DNA of 64,000 bases, taken from NCBI GenBank assembly GCA_947168855.1, contig CAMVNO010000002.1, forward strand, positions 338,679-402,678, read 5' to 3'. Of the stretch, positions 51,477-59,919 are shown piece by piece (the stretch's first letter is position 1; each line of letters begins with the position of its first letter). The notes beneath the pieces are model-generated. The model saw only the letters and a list, made by a program, of their open reading frames with translations. It was not told the origin of the DNA and ran no database searches. A program made the translations under genes and the position numbers. This DNA comes from an uncultured Clostridia bacterium. GTDB taxonomy: Bacteria > Bacillota > Clostridia > Christensenellales > CAG-138.

Positions 51477-52925
51477 ATGCGAAAATATATATTGCCTGCC
51501 GTGGCGCTGATCGCGCTGCTGCTGCTCTTTCTGGTGGGGGCATACGAGCTGTTCCTGACGCCGGACGGTCCCGCTTTTTCGGAGACGGAAAACCGTATGC
51601 TGGCGGAACGTCCCGACTTTACGTTCCGGGATGTGTTCAGCGGATCCTTTTCGGACGGAACGGAGCGCTTTCTTTCGGACCGCTTCCCGGCGCGCGCCGG
51701 GATCATCCGCGCAACGCAGAGTCTGCGGCAGATCGGCAATCTTGCGTCCCTCGACGATTACATGCGGGTTGCCGAGAACGACGTCCCTGACATGCAGTAT
51801 CAGGAAGAGGTTTCCGATTCGGAACAGATCGTAACGCCGCGTCCGGCAAAGACTGCCGTCCCGACGCCCGAACCGACACCGCAGCCCGCGGAAACGCCGA
51901 TCGAAAGCGCTTCTGCGGCGGCGGAAACACCTTCGCCCACGGCAACGCCGGAGCCGACGCCGACGCCGGAGCCGACGCCGACGCCGAGACCGACCAAGGA
52001 GCCGGTGAACCCGGATGATTATCCTTCGAGCATGCAATGCCGGATGCTGAGCGGCGATGGGAACCGGACCGTATATAAAGGCGAAAAAAAGCTTCTGAAG
52101 AAGATCGGCGCGCTGCTTGACGCATATGCGTCGCTGCTGCCCGAGGACGGCGTTCTGTCGTTTACGATCGTTCCGTACAGCTCACGGGCGAACCGGCTGC
52201 TGACATATAAGGATCCGCAGGGCTTTTCCTCCGAAGTCGAGCCGTTCATCCATGCGATCACGGCGGACAATGTGTCGGCGTTCTGCACGGTCGAGCTGCT
52301 CGGCAAGCCGCTGATGGACGGCGAATATGTCTTCTACCGCTCCGATATGCACTGGACGGTATACGGCGCGTATCTCGTCATCTCCCGCATGATGGAGGAA
52401 GCGGGGGAGACGCTTCCGCCCTATGACGCGTTTCCGAAGGAGCAGGAGTATCCGTTCCTCGGTACGATCTATCGTGACAAACCGACCAAGCAGATGGAGA
52501 AAAATCCGGACACCCTGGATATCCTGACGCCGACGCATCCCGTCCGGGTGCTTCGGTACGAGACGGCGGAGCAGTATCAGGAGATCCCGCTGCTCGACCG
52601 CAATGCCAACGCGCGTGACCGGTACACGATCTATCTGGGCGGTCCGGGCAATCTGACCGTGATCGAGCGTACGGACGGCGGAAGCGGCGAAAACAAGACC
52701 TGCTTCGTGCTGGCGGATTCCTACGGACTCTGCACCGTGCCGTTCTTTGCGGAGGCGTACGATCGCGTGGTCCTCTATGATCCGCGCTTCTATACCAAGA
52801 ACAAGATCGGTTCCGTTTCGGAAGTGATCGAACGGTTCGGCGTGACGGATATGTATGTGATCGTCGGCGATACCCATGTCTTCTTCGACGATTCGTTCAT
52901 TTCGTCCTGCAACAAACAGTATTGA
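51477..52925 (+). CDS. DHHW/AlgJ-AlgX-like extracellular acetyltransferase partner
   Basis: A 482-residue protein with an N-terminal anchor (about residues 5-25), a Pro/Thr/Glu-rich stretch (TPEPTPTPEPTPTPRPTKEP, about 125-185) and an SGNH-like domain. The family motif DHHW appears as SDMHWTVYGAYLV, and the serine motif as VLADSYGLCTVPF. ENRMLAERPDF and SFSDGTERFLSDRFPAR are hallmarks of the DHHW family. With the MBOAT protein it should attach O-acetyl groups to a wall or exopolysaccharide; the polymer is not identified. GGAGG precedes the ATG. Confidence 0.9.
   Translation: MRKYILPAVALIALLLLFLVGAYELFLTPDGPAFSETENRMLAERPDFTFRDVFSGSFSDGTERFLSDRFPARAGIIRATQSLRQIGNLASLDDYMRVAENDVPDMQYQEEVSDSEQIVTPRPAKTAVPTPEPTPQPAETPIESASAAAETPSPTATPEPTPTPEPTPTPRPTKEPVNPDDYPSSMQCRMLSGDGNRTVYKGEKKLLKKIGALLDAYASLLPEDGVLSFTIVPYSSRANRLLTYKDPQGFSSEVEPFIHAITADNVSAFCTVELLGKPLMDGEYVFYRSDMHWTVYGAYLVISRMMEEAGETLPPYDAFPKEQEYPFLGTIYRDKPTKQMEKNPDTLDILTPTHPVRVLRYETAEQYQEIPLLDRNANARDRYTIYLGGPGNLTVIERTDGGSGENKTCFVLADSYGLCTVPFFAEAYDRVVLYDPRFYTKNKIGSVSEVIERFGVTDMYVIVGDTHVFFDDSFISSCNKQY
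51946..51994 (+). repeat. Short tandem repeat coding for Thr-Pro-Glu-Pro units
   Basis: Repeats of GAGCCGACGCCGACGCCG in the linker of the DHHW protein; slippage could change the linker length. Confidence 0.6.
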
Positions 52926-52940
52926 GCAGCATGCAAAAAA

Positions 52941-52968
52941 ACAGCGGAGGAAGCAATTCCTTCGCTGT
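52941..52968. terminator. Bidirectional terminator between converging genes
   Basis: A 12-bp stem with one G-T pair (ACAGCGGAGGAA / TTCCTTCGCTGT) with a GCAA loop; the minus strand is followed by TTTTTTTGCATG. Confidence 0.85.
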
Positions 52969-52994
52969 TTCGGCGTATAAAAGCTTTTGATTGT

Positions 52995-53951
52995 TTATTT
53001 GTCCGGATCGAATTTTCTGAGGGGCAGGTAGGCGTACACCTGCGCGATATAGTCCCGGTAACGCGGGTATTTTTTCGACGAGATCGTTTCGCTGAGCGAC
53101 GAGCTTCCGACAAACAACAGAACGAGCAGAAGCGGTCCCGTCAGCGTCCAGTGGAACGCGCCGCGCGCCGCGCCCGCGCCGATTGCGAAGAGATAGAGGG
53201 AGAGCCAGATCCCCTGCTCGCCGAGATAATTCGGATGCCGCATCCGCGACCACGGACCGGTGGTGTTGAAGCCGAGATCGTAGGGCGTTTCGAGCGTCTC
53301 GAGCGACCCGCCTGCCCGGAGCAGCGCTTTTTTCGTCTTATGGAAGCGCCATTGGTACTCGTCGGCGACGGTCTCGAGAACGAGGAAGCCGACCGCAAGC
53401 GCGGCGCCGACCGCGTCCCAGACGCCGAACGGCGCATCTGAACCCATGCAGGCAAGCGCCGGCAGCGTGATCGCGAGCACGAGCGCGTTCTGATAGAAGC
53501 TGATAAAGAACAGATCGAACAGCGTCCATGCGAACCTGTGCCGGAAGATCGGACTGCTCCGCACGATCGACCAGCGGTAATCCTCCTCGCCGGTCCAGAA
53601 TTTCAGCCGGTACGCGCCTTTCCGCGCGAAATTGACCGTGAGCCGGATCCCCCAGGCGGTGACGATCAGCGCGTAGACGAGCGTGCGAAGATCCGAGCCG
53701 TTTCGGATCGCGACGATCCATGCGTACGCGATCGGCAGGATGCTCCAAAGCTTGTCCATCTGCGAAAAGTTCTGCGAAAGCTCGCCTGCGATGAAGCAGT
53801 ATGCGACGCTTGCGCCGCACACGATCAAAAGGATCTTCAGAGTTTCGAGTTGAGCGGCGGAGAGCGCAGCTTTGCCGAACACCAGGCTCAGCACGAGCAG
53901 CGCGGCGACCGTGATGACGACAGCCGCCGTCACAAGGATCTTCTTTTTCAT
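52995..53951 (-). CDS. DUF1295 membrane protein (steroid reductase/methyltransferase-like)
   Basis: A 318-residue integral membrane protein with about eight transmembrane segments. The C-terminal third has the DUF1295 pattern (ETVADEYQWRFHKTKKA, then TTGPWSRMRHPNYLGEQGIW and SSSLSETISSKKYPRYRDYI), shared with steroid 5-alpha-reductase and isoprenylcysteine methyltransferase-like proteins. RHPNYLGE is the likely cofactor-binding site. The substrate is unknown. AAGGGG precedes the ATG. The YczE gene upstream ends 27 nt before it, so it may be part of that operon. Confidence 0.88.
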   Translation of the reverse strand: MKKKILVTAAVVITVAALLVLSLVFGKAALSAAQLETLKILLIVCGASVAYCFIAGELSQNFSQMDKLWSILPIAYAWIVAIRNGSDLRTLVYALIVTAWGIRLTVNFARKGAYRLKFWTGEEDYRWSIVRSSPIFRHRFAWTLFDLFFISFYQNALVLAITLPALACMGSDAPFGVWDAVGAALAVGFLVLETVADEYQWRFHKTKKALLRAGGSLETLETPYDLGFNTTGPWSRMRHPNYLGEQGIWLSLYLFAIGAGAARGAFHWTLTGPLLLVLLFVGSSSLSETISSKKYPRYRDYIAQVYAYLPLRKFDPDK

Positions 53952-53978
53952 AATACCCCTTACCTGATACTGAGAGAT

Positions 53979-54701
53979 TTATTTCTTCGGGAACCGGAAG
54001 CGTGCGCGCGGAAAGAAAACGCGGAACGATTCGGACAGCCTTTGGTGGCGGATGCCGGTCGCATCGAAGCGCACCGTGCGGAAGGCAAGCTGCATGATCG
54101 GACCTGCGCCGAACGCGCAGATGAGCGTGCCGATCCCGACCGGACCGCCGAGCAGCCAGCCGATGAGCGTTGCGGTGCTCAGGATCACGATGCTGACGAC
54201 GCCGATCGGAATGCGCCTGACGCGCTTTGCGATCCCCACCATCAGCGTGTCGCGCGGACCGCAGCCGAGCGAAGCAATCATGTACGCGTACTGCGTATAG
54301 GCAAGGATCACAAGCCCCAAAAGCAGCAGCGGGATCGAGGTCCACAGCGTGGTGCAGGGCGGGACGGGATCGAGCCAGTTGAAGAAATCGACCGCCTTGC
54401 CGACGACGAATGCGTCGATGAACATGGCGATGCCGACCGGTTCCTTCAAGAGAATGTCGATCAGCAGGATCGTGCACGCAACAAGAATGGACGCGGTCCC
54501 GTACAGAATGCCGAAGGTGTGTGAAATGCCCAGGTTCAGCACGTCCCACGGCGCGGCGCCGATGTTTGCGCGGATCGTGAGGTACAGCCCGAAGCCGTTC
54601 CAGAACAGGCTGACCGCCGCGATCAGCATGTTGAGGAGGATTGCGCCGACGGTCCGGTTGCTTCTAAGGGCTTCTTTTGTCAGCCTGGGATGCGTTTTCA
54701 T
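53979..54701 (-). CDS. YczE/YyaS/YitT-family membrane protein
   Basis: A 240-residue protein with five to six transmembrane segments, matching the YczE family (LYLTIRANIGAAPWDVLNLG, IDAFVVGKAVDFFNW and YMIASLGCGPRDTLMVGIAK). Function is unknown; YczE is needed for surfactin and other lipopeptide production in Bacillus. The start (54699-54701) overlaps the stop of the pyruvate-kinase-like gene by four bases, so the two are coupled. Confidence 0.9.
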   Translation of the reverse strand: MKTHPRLTKEALRSNRTVGAILLNMLIAAVSLFWNGFGLYLTIRANIGAAPWDVLNLGISHTFGILYGTASILVACTILLIDILLKEPVGIAMFIDAFVVGKAVDFFNWLDPVPPCTTLWTSIPLLLLGLVILAYTQYAYMIASLGCGPRDTLMVGIAKRVRRIPIGVVSIVILSTATLIGWLLGGPVGIGTLICAFGAGPIMQLAFRTVRFDATGIRHQRLSESFRVFFPRARFRFPKK

Positions 54702-55696
54702 GAAAGACTGCTGCGGTACGCTTCCGCCTCGCGCACCGTTTTGTTGAGGTACCGGATCGCCTCTATGGGATAATCGCCGGACGCGGTTTCGCCGGTCACC
54801 ATCACGGACGCGGCGCCGTCCAGCACGGCGTTGAAGATGTCGGATACCTCCGCGCGCGTCGGAACCGCCCTGCGCATCATGGAGTCGAGCATCTGCGTGA
54901 CCACCATGAAATCCCGGTTTGCGCTGCGGCACGCGGCGGCAATGCGCTTCTGCGCCGCGGGCAGCTCCCACAGCGGCATGGCGTTTCCGAGATCGCCGCG
55001 CGCGATGACGATCTCGTCGCAGTGCGGGATCAGTTCGTTCAGATGCGCGATCCCCGCGGCGTTTTCGACCTTGGCAAGCAGCCGGATCTCCCTGCCGCCC
55101 GCGCGGTCCAGCGCGCTTCGCACCGCAAGAAGGTCCTCTGCGGATCGCACGAACGGCTGCATCACCGCCGTCACGCCGAACGCCGCTGCCTTGCGGATGT
55201 GTTCGCGGTCCGCTTCGGTCATGGCGGGCGTCGGGATCGCGATCCCGGGAAGCGCAACGCTCTTCCGGCTTTCCAGCACGCCCCCGCGCACAACGCGGAG
55301 CCCGCCGCTTTCCGCTCTCAAAAGAAGCTTTCCGTCGTCCAAAAGGACCTCCTGCCCGATCGACAGCGCTTCCCGCACCGCCTTCGGAAACGGAAGAACG
55401 TCCGCGGCAAGGAGCTCGCCTGCGCGCAGCGGAAGAGGATCCTTCAGCGCGCCGATCCGAAGCTCCGGACCCTGCATGTCGATCAGCAGCTCACAGGGAA
55501 CGCCGCACGCCTCTGCGGCTGCGCGACAGGCATGCAAAAGCCCGCCCGCTTCCTCCAGTGAGGAATGGGACAGATTCAGCCGGACGCCGTCCATCCCTTC
55601 GCGCAGCATCCGTTCCAGTATGTTCGGGTCCCCGCATGCGGGGCCGAGGGTTCCGTAAATCCGAACCTTTCGCAAAGCACCGTTCTCCGTTTGCAT
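54698..55696 (-). CDS. Short pyruvate kinase-like protein lacking the C-terminal domain
   Basis: At 332 residues it covers only the A and B domains of pyruvate kinase, which normally has 470 or more. The core motifs are kept: RIYGTLGPA, MDGVRLNLSHSS, LIDMQGPELRIG, LLAKVENAAGI (catalytic lysine), VIARGDLGNAMP, QMLDSMMRRAVPTRAEVSDI and MVTGETASGDYPIEAI. The C domain that carries the allosteric site is missing, and the frame ends normally with no sign of a frameshift. It may be an unregulated pyruvate kinase or an enzyme on a related enolpyruvate substrate (inference). GGGAGA precedes the ATG. It is 20 nt after the DUF362 gene. Confidence 0.85.
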   Translation of the reverse strand: MQTENGALRKVRIYGTLGPACGDPNILERMLREGMDGVRLNLSHSSLEEAGGLLHACRAAAEACGVPCELLIDMQGPELRIGALKDPLPLRAGELLAADVLPFPKAVREALSIGQEVLLDDGKLLLRAESGGLRVVRGGVLESRKSVALPGIAIPTPAMTEADREHIRKAAAFGVTAVMQPFVRSAEDLLAVRSALDRAGGREIRLLAKVENAAGIAHLNELIPHCDEIVIARGDLGNAMPLWELPAAQKRIAAACRSANRDFMVVTQMLDSMMRRAVPTRAEVSDIFNAVLDGAASVMVTGETASGDYPIEAIRYLNKTVREAEAYRSSLS

Positions 55697-55716
55697 GTTC
55701 TTCGCCGTTCTCCCGA

Positions 55717-56766
55717 TCAGGAGAACACGCGCTTGTTGCGTCCCCAAAAGGTGTTGAACCGGTCGGGCGTCCAGACGGGATCGATCCCGGCAACCGCTTC
55801 CTCCGCGGTGATGACCGCATCGTCGTGATCCAGGTCGATCAGCGTATAGCGGTCGTTGCCCATGTGAAGCTCCTTCATATAGCTGAGCTGCCGGAGCCCG
55901 TGACGCGTTTCCATGCGCTCGGTCAGCGCCTTGCCGCTGAAGTTCGGGAGCGCATACACGAGATCGACGCATGCGGCGTCCGCGGCGAGGATATCGAGCG
56001 ACGCGACGATGCCGACGTCCGGCGTCACGACCGGCTCCGCTTCGGGACCTTCGCAGTCGCAGGAGACGGACATATTGCGCATCACGTTGATAAAACAGAC
56101 GTGCGGCGCAAAGAAATCGACCGTCGCTTTGGTGCTTTCGGAGATGCGCTCCATCAGCTCCTCTTCGGCAATGCTCCACATGTCGTCGGAGCCTTTCGCG
56201 GTGTGGATGTCGCGCTTGCCGATCCTGCCGTCCGCGCAGCCGATGCCGATGTTCTTGTTCGACCCGCCGAAGCCGCCCATGATATGCCCCTTGAAATGCG
56301 TCAGCGTCAGCAGCGAGTCATAGTTTTTCATACTTTTGCCGACGTGCATGGTGTGAAACCACTTGCCGCCGCGCACCGGAAGCTCCGCAACGCCGTCCGC
56401 GTCGGTGATGTCGACCGGGCAGAACGTCCAGCCGTTGATCTCGAGCGTTTTGCGGTGCGCTTCGGTCGTATAGCGGCTGCCCTCATAATAGGTGTTGGTT
56501 TCGATGATGGTCGCGTCGGGCAGGCGCGATTCGATGAGCTCTCTGACCCAGGGACGGGGGATGATGTTCGGACCCTCCGCCTCGCCGGTGTGCAGCTTGA
56601 TCGCCACCCTGCCCGTGAGGACCGAGCCGACCCGGTCGTAGATTTTCAGAAGTCCGTTTTCCGAAAGATCGCGCGTGAAGAATACGACGGATGATTCGCC
56701 GGTGCGCTGTTCAAACGGGATGTATTTGCTGCCGTCCCGAAAGGGTACGGGGGTTCGGTCTGTCAT
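55717..56766 (-). CDS. DUF362 family protein
   Basis: A 349-residue cytoplasmic protein matching DUF362 (VAIKLHTGEAEGPNIIPRPW, then HFKGHIMGGFGGSNKNIGIG and conserved cysteines in CADGRIGK and SCDCEGP). Many DUF362 proteins carry a C-terminal ferredoxin domain; this one does not. Function is not established, although redox or metal roles are suspected. The ATG at 56764-56766 has AAAGGAGG upstream. It is the first gene of the operon with the short pyruvate kinase and YczE genes. Confidence 0.9.
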   Translation of the reverse strand: MTDRTPVPFRDGSKYIPFEQRTGESSVVFFTRDLSENGLLKIYDRVGSVLTGRVAIKLHTGEAEGPNIIPRPWVRELIESRLPDATIIETNTYYEGSRYTTEAHRKTLEINGWTFCPVDITDADGVAELPVRGGKWFHTMHVGKSMKNYDSLLTLTHFKGHIMGGFGGSNKNIGIGCADGRIGKRDIHTAKGSDDMWSIAEEELMERISESTKATVDFFAPHVCFINVMRNMSVSCDCEGPEAEPVVTPDVGIVASLDILAADAACVDLVYALPNFSGKALTERMETRHGLRQLSYMKELHMGNDRYTLIDLDHDDAVITAEEAVAGIDPVWTPDRFNTFWGRNKRVFS

Positions 56767-56793
56767 TTGTCTGTCCTCCTTTTTGATACTCCT

Positions 56794-56822
56794 ATTATCG
56801 CCCAAATCCGCGCGTTTTGCAA
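56794..56822 (-). promoter_or_regulatory. Promoter of the DUF362 operon
   Basis: On the minus strand TTGCAA (56817-56822), 17-nt spacer, GATAAT (56794-56799), about 27 nt before the start codon. Confidence 0.7.
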
Positions 56823-56841
56823 GACAAAACTGTTCGCGGGA

Positions 56842-56870
56842 TTGCGATTTCAAAACGGATTTGTTATACT
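56842..56870 (+). promoter_or_regulatory. Promoter of the MFS transporter gene
   Basis: TTGCGA (56842-56847), 17-nt spacer, TATACT (56865-56870). It is divergent from the DUF362 promoter, with 19 bp between the two -35 boxes, so one regulator could act on both. Confidence 0.7.
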
Positions 56871-56914
56871 GTCGGTGCGGCGGTTTGCCGCAGAGGAAAA
56901 AGGGGGGAAGCGTT

Positions 56915-58315
56915 TTGAACAAAGAAAAGGCATATGCCCGGGAACAGCGCGAGCTTTTGCGGCTCAATCGCGAAGCGCAGCGGCCGAAAGGCGTGTATTA
57001 TCTGCTGTTTGCAATGATCGTGCTGACGGTGATCTACATCGTGGATGAGATCACATCCAATGTCAATGCCGCCATGCAGCCTTACGCGCTGTTTGATCTC
57101 TTTCGAATCACATCGCGCGACGTCAATTCGGAAGCGTTTACGGGCGCACTCAATACGGTTGCGCCGTGGCAGGTGGCGTCCAACCTGTTTCTGATCATCA
57201 CGCCGTTCTATAAGGCGTTGTCCGACCGGTATGGCCGGAGGCTGTTTTTGATGATCAACACCGTCGGCATGGGCGTCGGCATGCTGATCGTCATGACGAG
57301 TCAGAGCGCGATCCAGTATATCCTCGGCATGTTGTTTATGATGTTCTTCACGCCGAACGACATGCAGGTGCTCTATATCATGGAGACCGCGCCGAAGGAA
57401 AAGCGCGCGACCTACAGCTTTATCGCAAAGGGGATTGCGCTGATCTCGGTTTCGCTGATCGGCGTGCTGTCACGGATCTTCCTGAAGGAAGATGTGCCTG
57501 CAAGCTGGCGCATGGTCTATCTGATTCCGATCGTCGTCGCGATCGTCGTCGGCGTCATGGCGTTCTTCCTCATGCGGGAGACGCCGGTGTTTGTGGAACA
57601 GCGGCGCGGCTTCCTTTTGCTCACACCGGAGCAGCGGGAACTGAAAGCGGCGGAGGATAAAAAGAACGGCACCGCCGAACAGGGCGGCGTGTTCCGCGCG
57701 ATCCGGTTCATCTTCAAAAATCGTCAGCTTCGCTGGATCCTGATCGCAGGCTTCCTGTTCTTCGCGACGACCTTCTATACCTCCTATTACACAACCGTTC
57801 TGGAGGGCGCAATGTCCACCGAGTTGGTAGCGACCGTGCTGATCATCTATCCGCTGGTCAACGGCGTCGTGACCATTGTGAGCGGATTTTTCTCCGATCG
57901 GCTGGGGCGCAAAAAAGCCTGTTTGATCCTCGGCGGGCTGGCGCTCCTGGGTCTTCTGATGTTCGTGCTTGCGTGTCGGTTCAACTGGGGACCGGTTGCC
58001 GCCGGCATCGCTTACGGCTGCTCGATCGGCGGACTCTGGTCGATGTCCGATACGCTGATTTTGACAATGCCCGCCGAATCCTCGCCGTCCGGCATGCGTG
58101 CCTCGGTCATGGGAACGATTTCGGTTATGATCGGCGCCGGCATGTTTATCGGGCAGGCGCTGTTCATCGTGCTGCAGAATTTTGTATCCAGGGATCTTTT
58201 GTTCCTGTTTCTCTGCGTACCGTTTATGGCGATTTCGCTGGTCCTGCTGATGACAAAGGTCAAGGAGACCAAGGATGCCGATCTCGACAACATTACGGCG
58301 GATACGTACCGCTGA
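56915..58315 (+). CDS. Major facilitator superfamily transporter
   Basis: A 466-residue membrane protein with twelve predicted segments. The MFS loop motif between helices 2 and 3 is LSDRYGRRLFLM and its repeat in the second half is FSDRLGRKKACLIL. The N-terminal 40 residues are charged and cytoplasmic. The substrate cannot be told from the sequence. The start is a TTG at 56915 with AGGGGGG upstream; no ATG in this frame precedes the first helix at a sensible distance. Followed by a strong terminator. Confidence 0.9.
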   Translation: MNKEKAYAREQRELLRLNREAQRPKGVYYLLFAMIVLTVIYIVDEITSNVNAAMQPYALFDLFRITSRDVNSEAFTGALNTVAPWQVASNLFLIITPFYKALSDRYGRRLFLMINTVGMGVGMLIVMTSQSAIQYILGMLFMMFFTPNDMQVLYIMETAPKEKRATYSFIAKGIALISVSLIGVLSRIFLKEDVPASWRMVYLIPIVVAIVVGVMAFFLMRETPVFVEQRRGFLLLTPEQRELKAAEDKKNGTAEQGGVFRAIRFIFKNRQLRWILIAGFLFFATTFYTSYYTTVLEGAMSTELVATVLIIYPLVNGVVTIVSGFFSDRLGRKKACLILGGLALLGLLMFVLACRFNWGPVAAGIAYGCSIGGLWSMSDTLILTMPAESSPSGMRASVMGTISVMIGAGMFIGQALFIVLQNFVSRDLLFLFLCVPFMAISLVLLMTKVKETKDADLDNITADTYR

Positions 58316-58338
58316 CGACTGTTCTCCCAAAACAAAAG

Positions 58339-58380
58339 CAGGATCCGCCGAAACGCTTCGGCGGATCCTGTTGTTTTTTT
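58339..58380. terminator. Very strong bidirectional terminator
   Basis: A perfect 14-bp stem (CAGGATCCGCCGAA / TTCGGCGGATCCTG) with an ACGC loop, followed by TTGTTTTTTT on the plus strand and CTTTTGTTTT on the minus strand. Confidence 0.95.
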
Positions 58381-58387
58381 CGGAACG

Positions 58388-59224
58388 CTATCGGTCCTGC
58401 GGGGCGAAATAATGCTCTGCGGCGTACCGGTAGTGCGATTCAAACCGTTCGATCGCTTCCCGCACGACCTTCCTGGCGGGGAAGAACAGATCATACGCGT
58501 GAAACCAGTTCGGGTAAACGTCGCAGGACGCTTCGACGCCCGCTTCCTTGAGACGGCGGACATAATCGACCGTTTCCCGGTAAAACGGCTCGATATCGCC
58601 GACAAACGTATAGCAGGGCGGCATGCCGGAAAGGTCTTCACGCCTTGCCGGGGCGGCGTAATCGGGAACCATGTCGGTGCCGTAGGCGTCGCGAAGATAG
58701 CGCTTCCACGCCTTGTGATTGCGCCTTGTGTTCCAGTTCGGCGCGTGATTGTCCGCCGACGAGGGCGTGTCGCGGTCGTCCAGCATCGGATACAGCGGCA
58801 TCTGATAGGCAATGTTGACCTCGCCCCGGTCATGGGCAAGCATGCACAGCGCCGCCGTCATGCCGCCGCCGGCGCTTTCGCCGCCGATCATGATCTGATC
58901 CGGGCGCACGCCGAGCTCATCCGCGTGCTCCTTCAGGTATTTGAGCGCCGTGTAGCAGTCGTGCAGGGCGGCGGGATAGGGGTGTTTTTTGGAAAGACGG
59001 TAATCGGGCGCAACAAGCACCGCGCCGTACTTGACCGTCAGCGACCGGGCGCGCGTCACAAAGATGCTTCCGGCGGAGCCGGACTGATACCCGCCGCCGT
59101 GAATCCACAGAACGCCCGGCATTTTTTGATCCGTTCGTTCGGAGGAGCGCAGGATCAGAAGCCGGATGCTGTGTCCGCCTGCCGGAATGCGGCGTTTTTC
59201 GGTTGTAAAAGGACGCTTTCCCAT
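58388..59224 (-). CDS. Alpha/beta hydrolase, hormone-sensitive-lipase type esterase
   Basis: A soluble esterase of about 278 residues with all HSL-family motifs: LWIHGGGYQSGSAG (oxyanion hole), IGGESAGGGMTAAL (nucleophilic serine), an aspartate in FVGDIEPFYRE and a histidine in NWFHAYDLF. It hydrolyses acyl esters of small substrates. The start is uncertain: ATG at 59224, just after the stop of the DUF6320 gene, has no ribosome binding site, and a TTG at 59254 would add ten residues and overlap that gene. It is the last gene of an operon with an acyltransferase. Confidence 0.87.
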   Translation of the reverse strand: MGKRPFTTEKRRIPAGGHSIRLLILRSSERTDQKMPGVLWIHGGGYQSGSAGSIFVTRARSLTVKYGAVLVAPDYRLSKKHPYPAALHDCYTALKYLKEHADELGVRPDQIMIGGESAGGGMTAALCMLAHDRGEVNIAYQMPLYPMLDDRDTPSSADNHAPNWNTRRNHKAWKRYLRDAYGTDMVPDYAAPARREDLSGMPPCYTFVGDIEPFYRETVDYVRRLKEAGVEASCDVYPNWFHAYDLFFPARKVVREAIERFESHYRYAAEHYFAPQDR

Positions 59225-59231
59225 CGTGAAA

Positions 59232-59918
59232 TCAGAAGAAGAAGTGTTTTTCAAGCGTTCGCCTGAGCGCGGGGATCATGCCTGCCAGCAGAAGAAACCC
59301 GCCCGCCGCGGCGAATCCGATCATCGAATACAGGCTCCACCGGAACATCGGAACGCCGAAGGTCAGGTGGACAAAAAACTCGATCAGCATGGTAAATCCG
59401 CCGAGTCCCAGAAGGAATCCGCCCATGATGAAGAGCCTTCTGCGCCGGATGTATTTGAGCAGGCAGACGACGGCGGTGAACAGCAGACAGCTGATCCCGG
59501 AGACCGGGAAGGCAAGGCTCAAAAACCAGTGCCCGCCTGTTTTGAGACAGATATACAGCGCAAGCAGTGCGGCGGCGACATGCCCCGCCGGAATGAACAC
59601 CTCCGCGAGCGGCTTTCGGAACCAGCACGGCAGAACGAAGATGATATAGAACAGCGCAACGCCGCCGATCGCATAGCCGCCCCAGAGCAGCTTTCCGTAC
59701 AGCTTGAAGCAGACGGCGAGGATCACCACGATCGCCATGATCGAGATCACGGTCATGGTGACGGCAAACGGGAGATTCGATTCCTTGTGGGCGCGCGGAT
59801 AATGATCCGGATAGCCGTGCTCCTTTTCGGGCTGATCCGGGTTCCAGACCGGCGTTGCGCACAGGGGACAGCGGTCGACGCCGTCCTGCAGCCTGACGCC
59901 GCATTTTACACAATACAT
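59232..59918 (-). CDS. DUF6320 zinc-ribbon membrane protein
   Basis: A 228-residue protein. It starts with a zinc ribbon (MYCVKCGVRLQDGVDRCPLC, two CxxC pairs), followed by about seven transmembrane segments from residue 52 on. The layout fits DUF6320, which I recall as commonly sitting beside an alcohol-acetyltransferase-like gene and an alpha/beta hydrolase gene, as here. Function is unknown. AGGAGG precedes the ATG at 59916-59918. One base separates it from the end of the acyltransferase gene. Confidence 0.8.
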   Translation of the reverse strand: MYCVKCGVRLQDGVDRCPLCATPVWNPDQPEKEHGYPDHYPRAHKESNLPFAVTMTVISIMAIVVILAVCFKLYGKLLWGGYAIGGVALFYIIFVLPCWFRKPLAEVFIPAGHVAAALLALYICLKTGGHWFLSLAFPVSGISCLLFTAVVCLLKYIRRRRLFIMGGFLLGLGGFTMLIEFFVHLTFGVPMFRWSLYSMIGFAAAGGFLLLAGMIPALRRTLEKHFFF

Positions 59919-59919
59919 C

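Noticed and set aside
53998..54549. Extra coding frames overlapping the YczE and DUF1295 genes on the same strand
   Set aside because: They are out-of-frame translations; the membrane-protein frames have proper starts and family matches.
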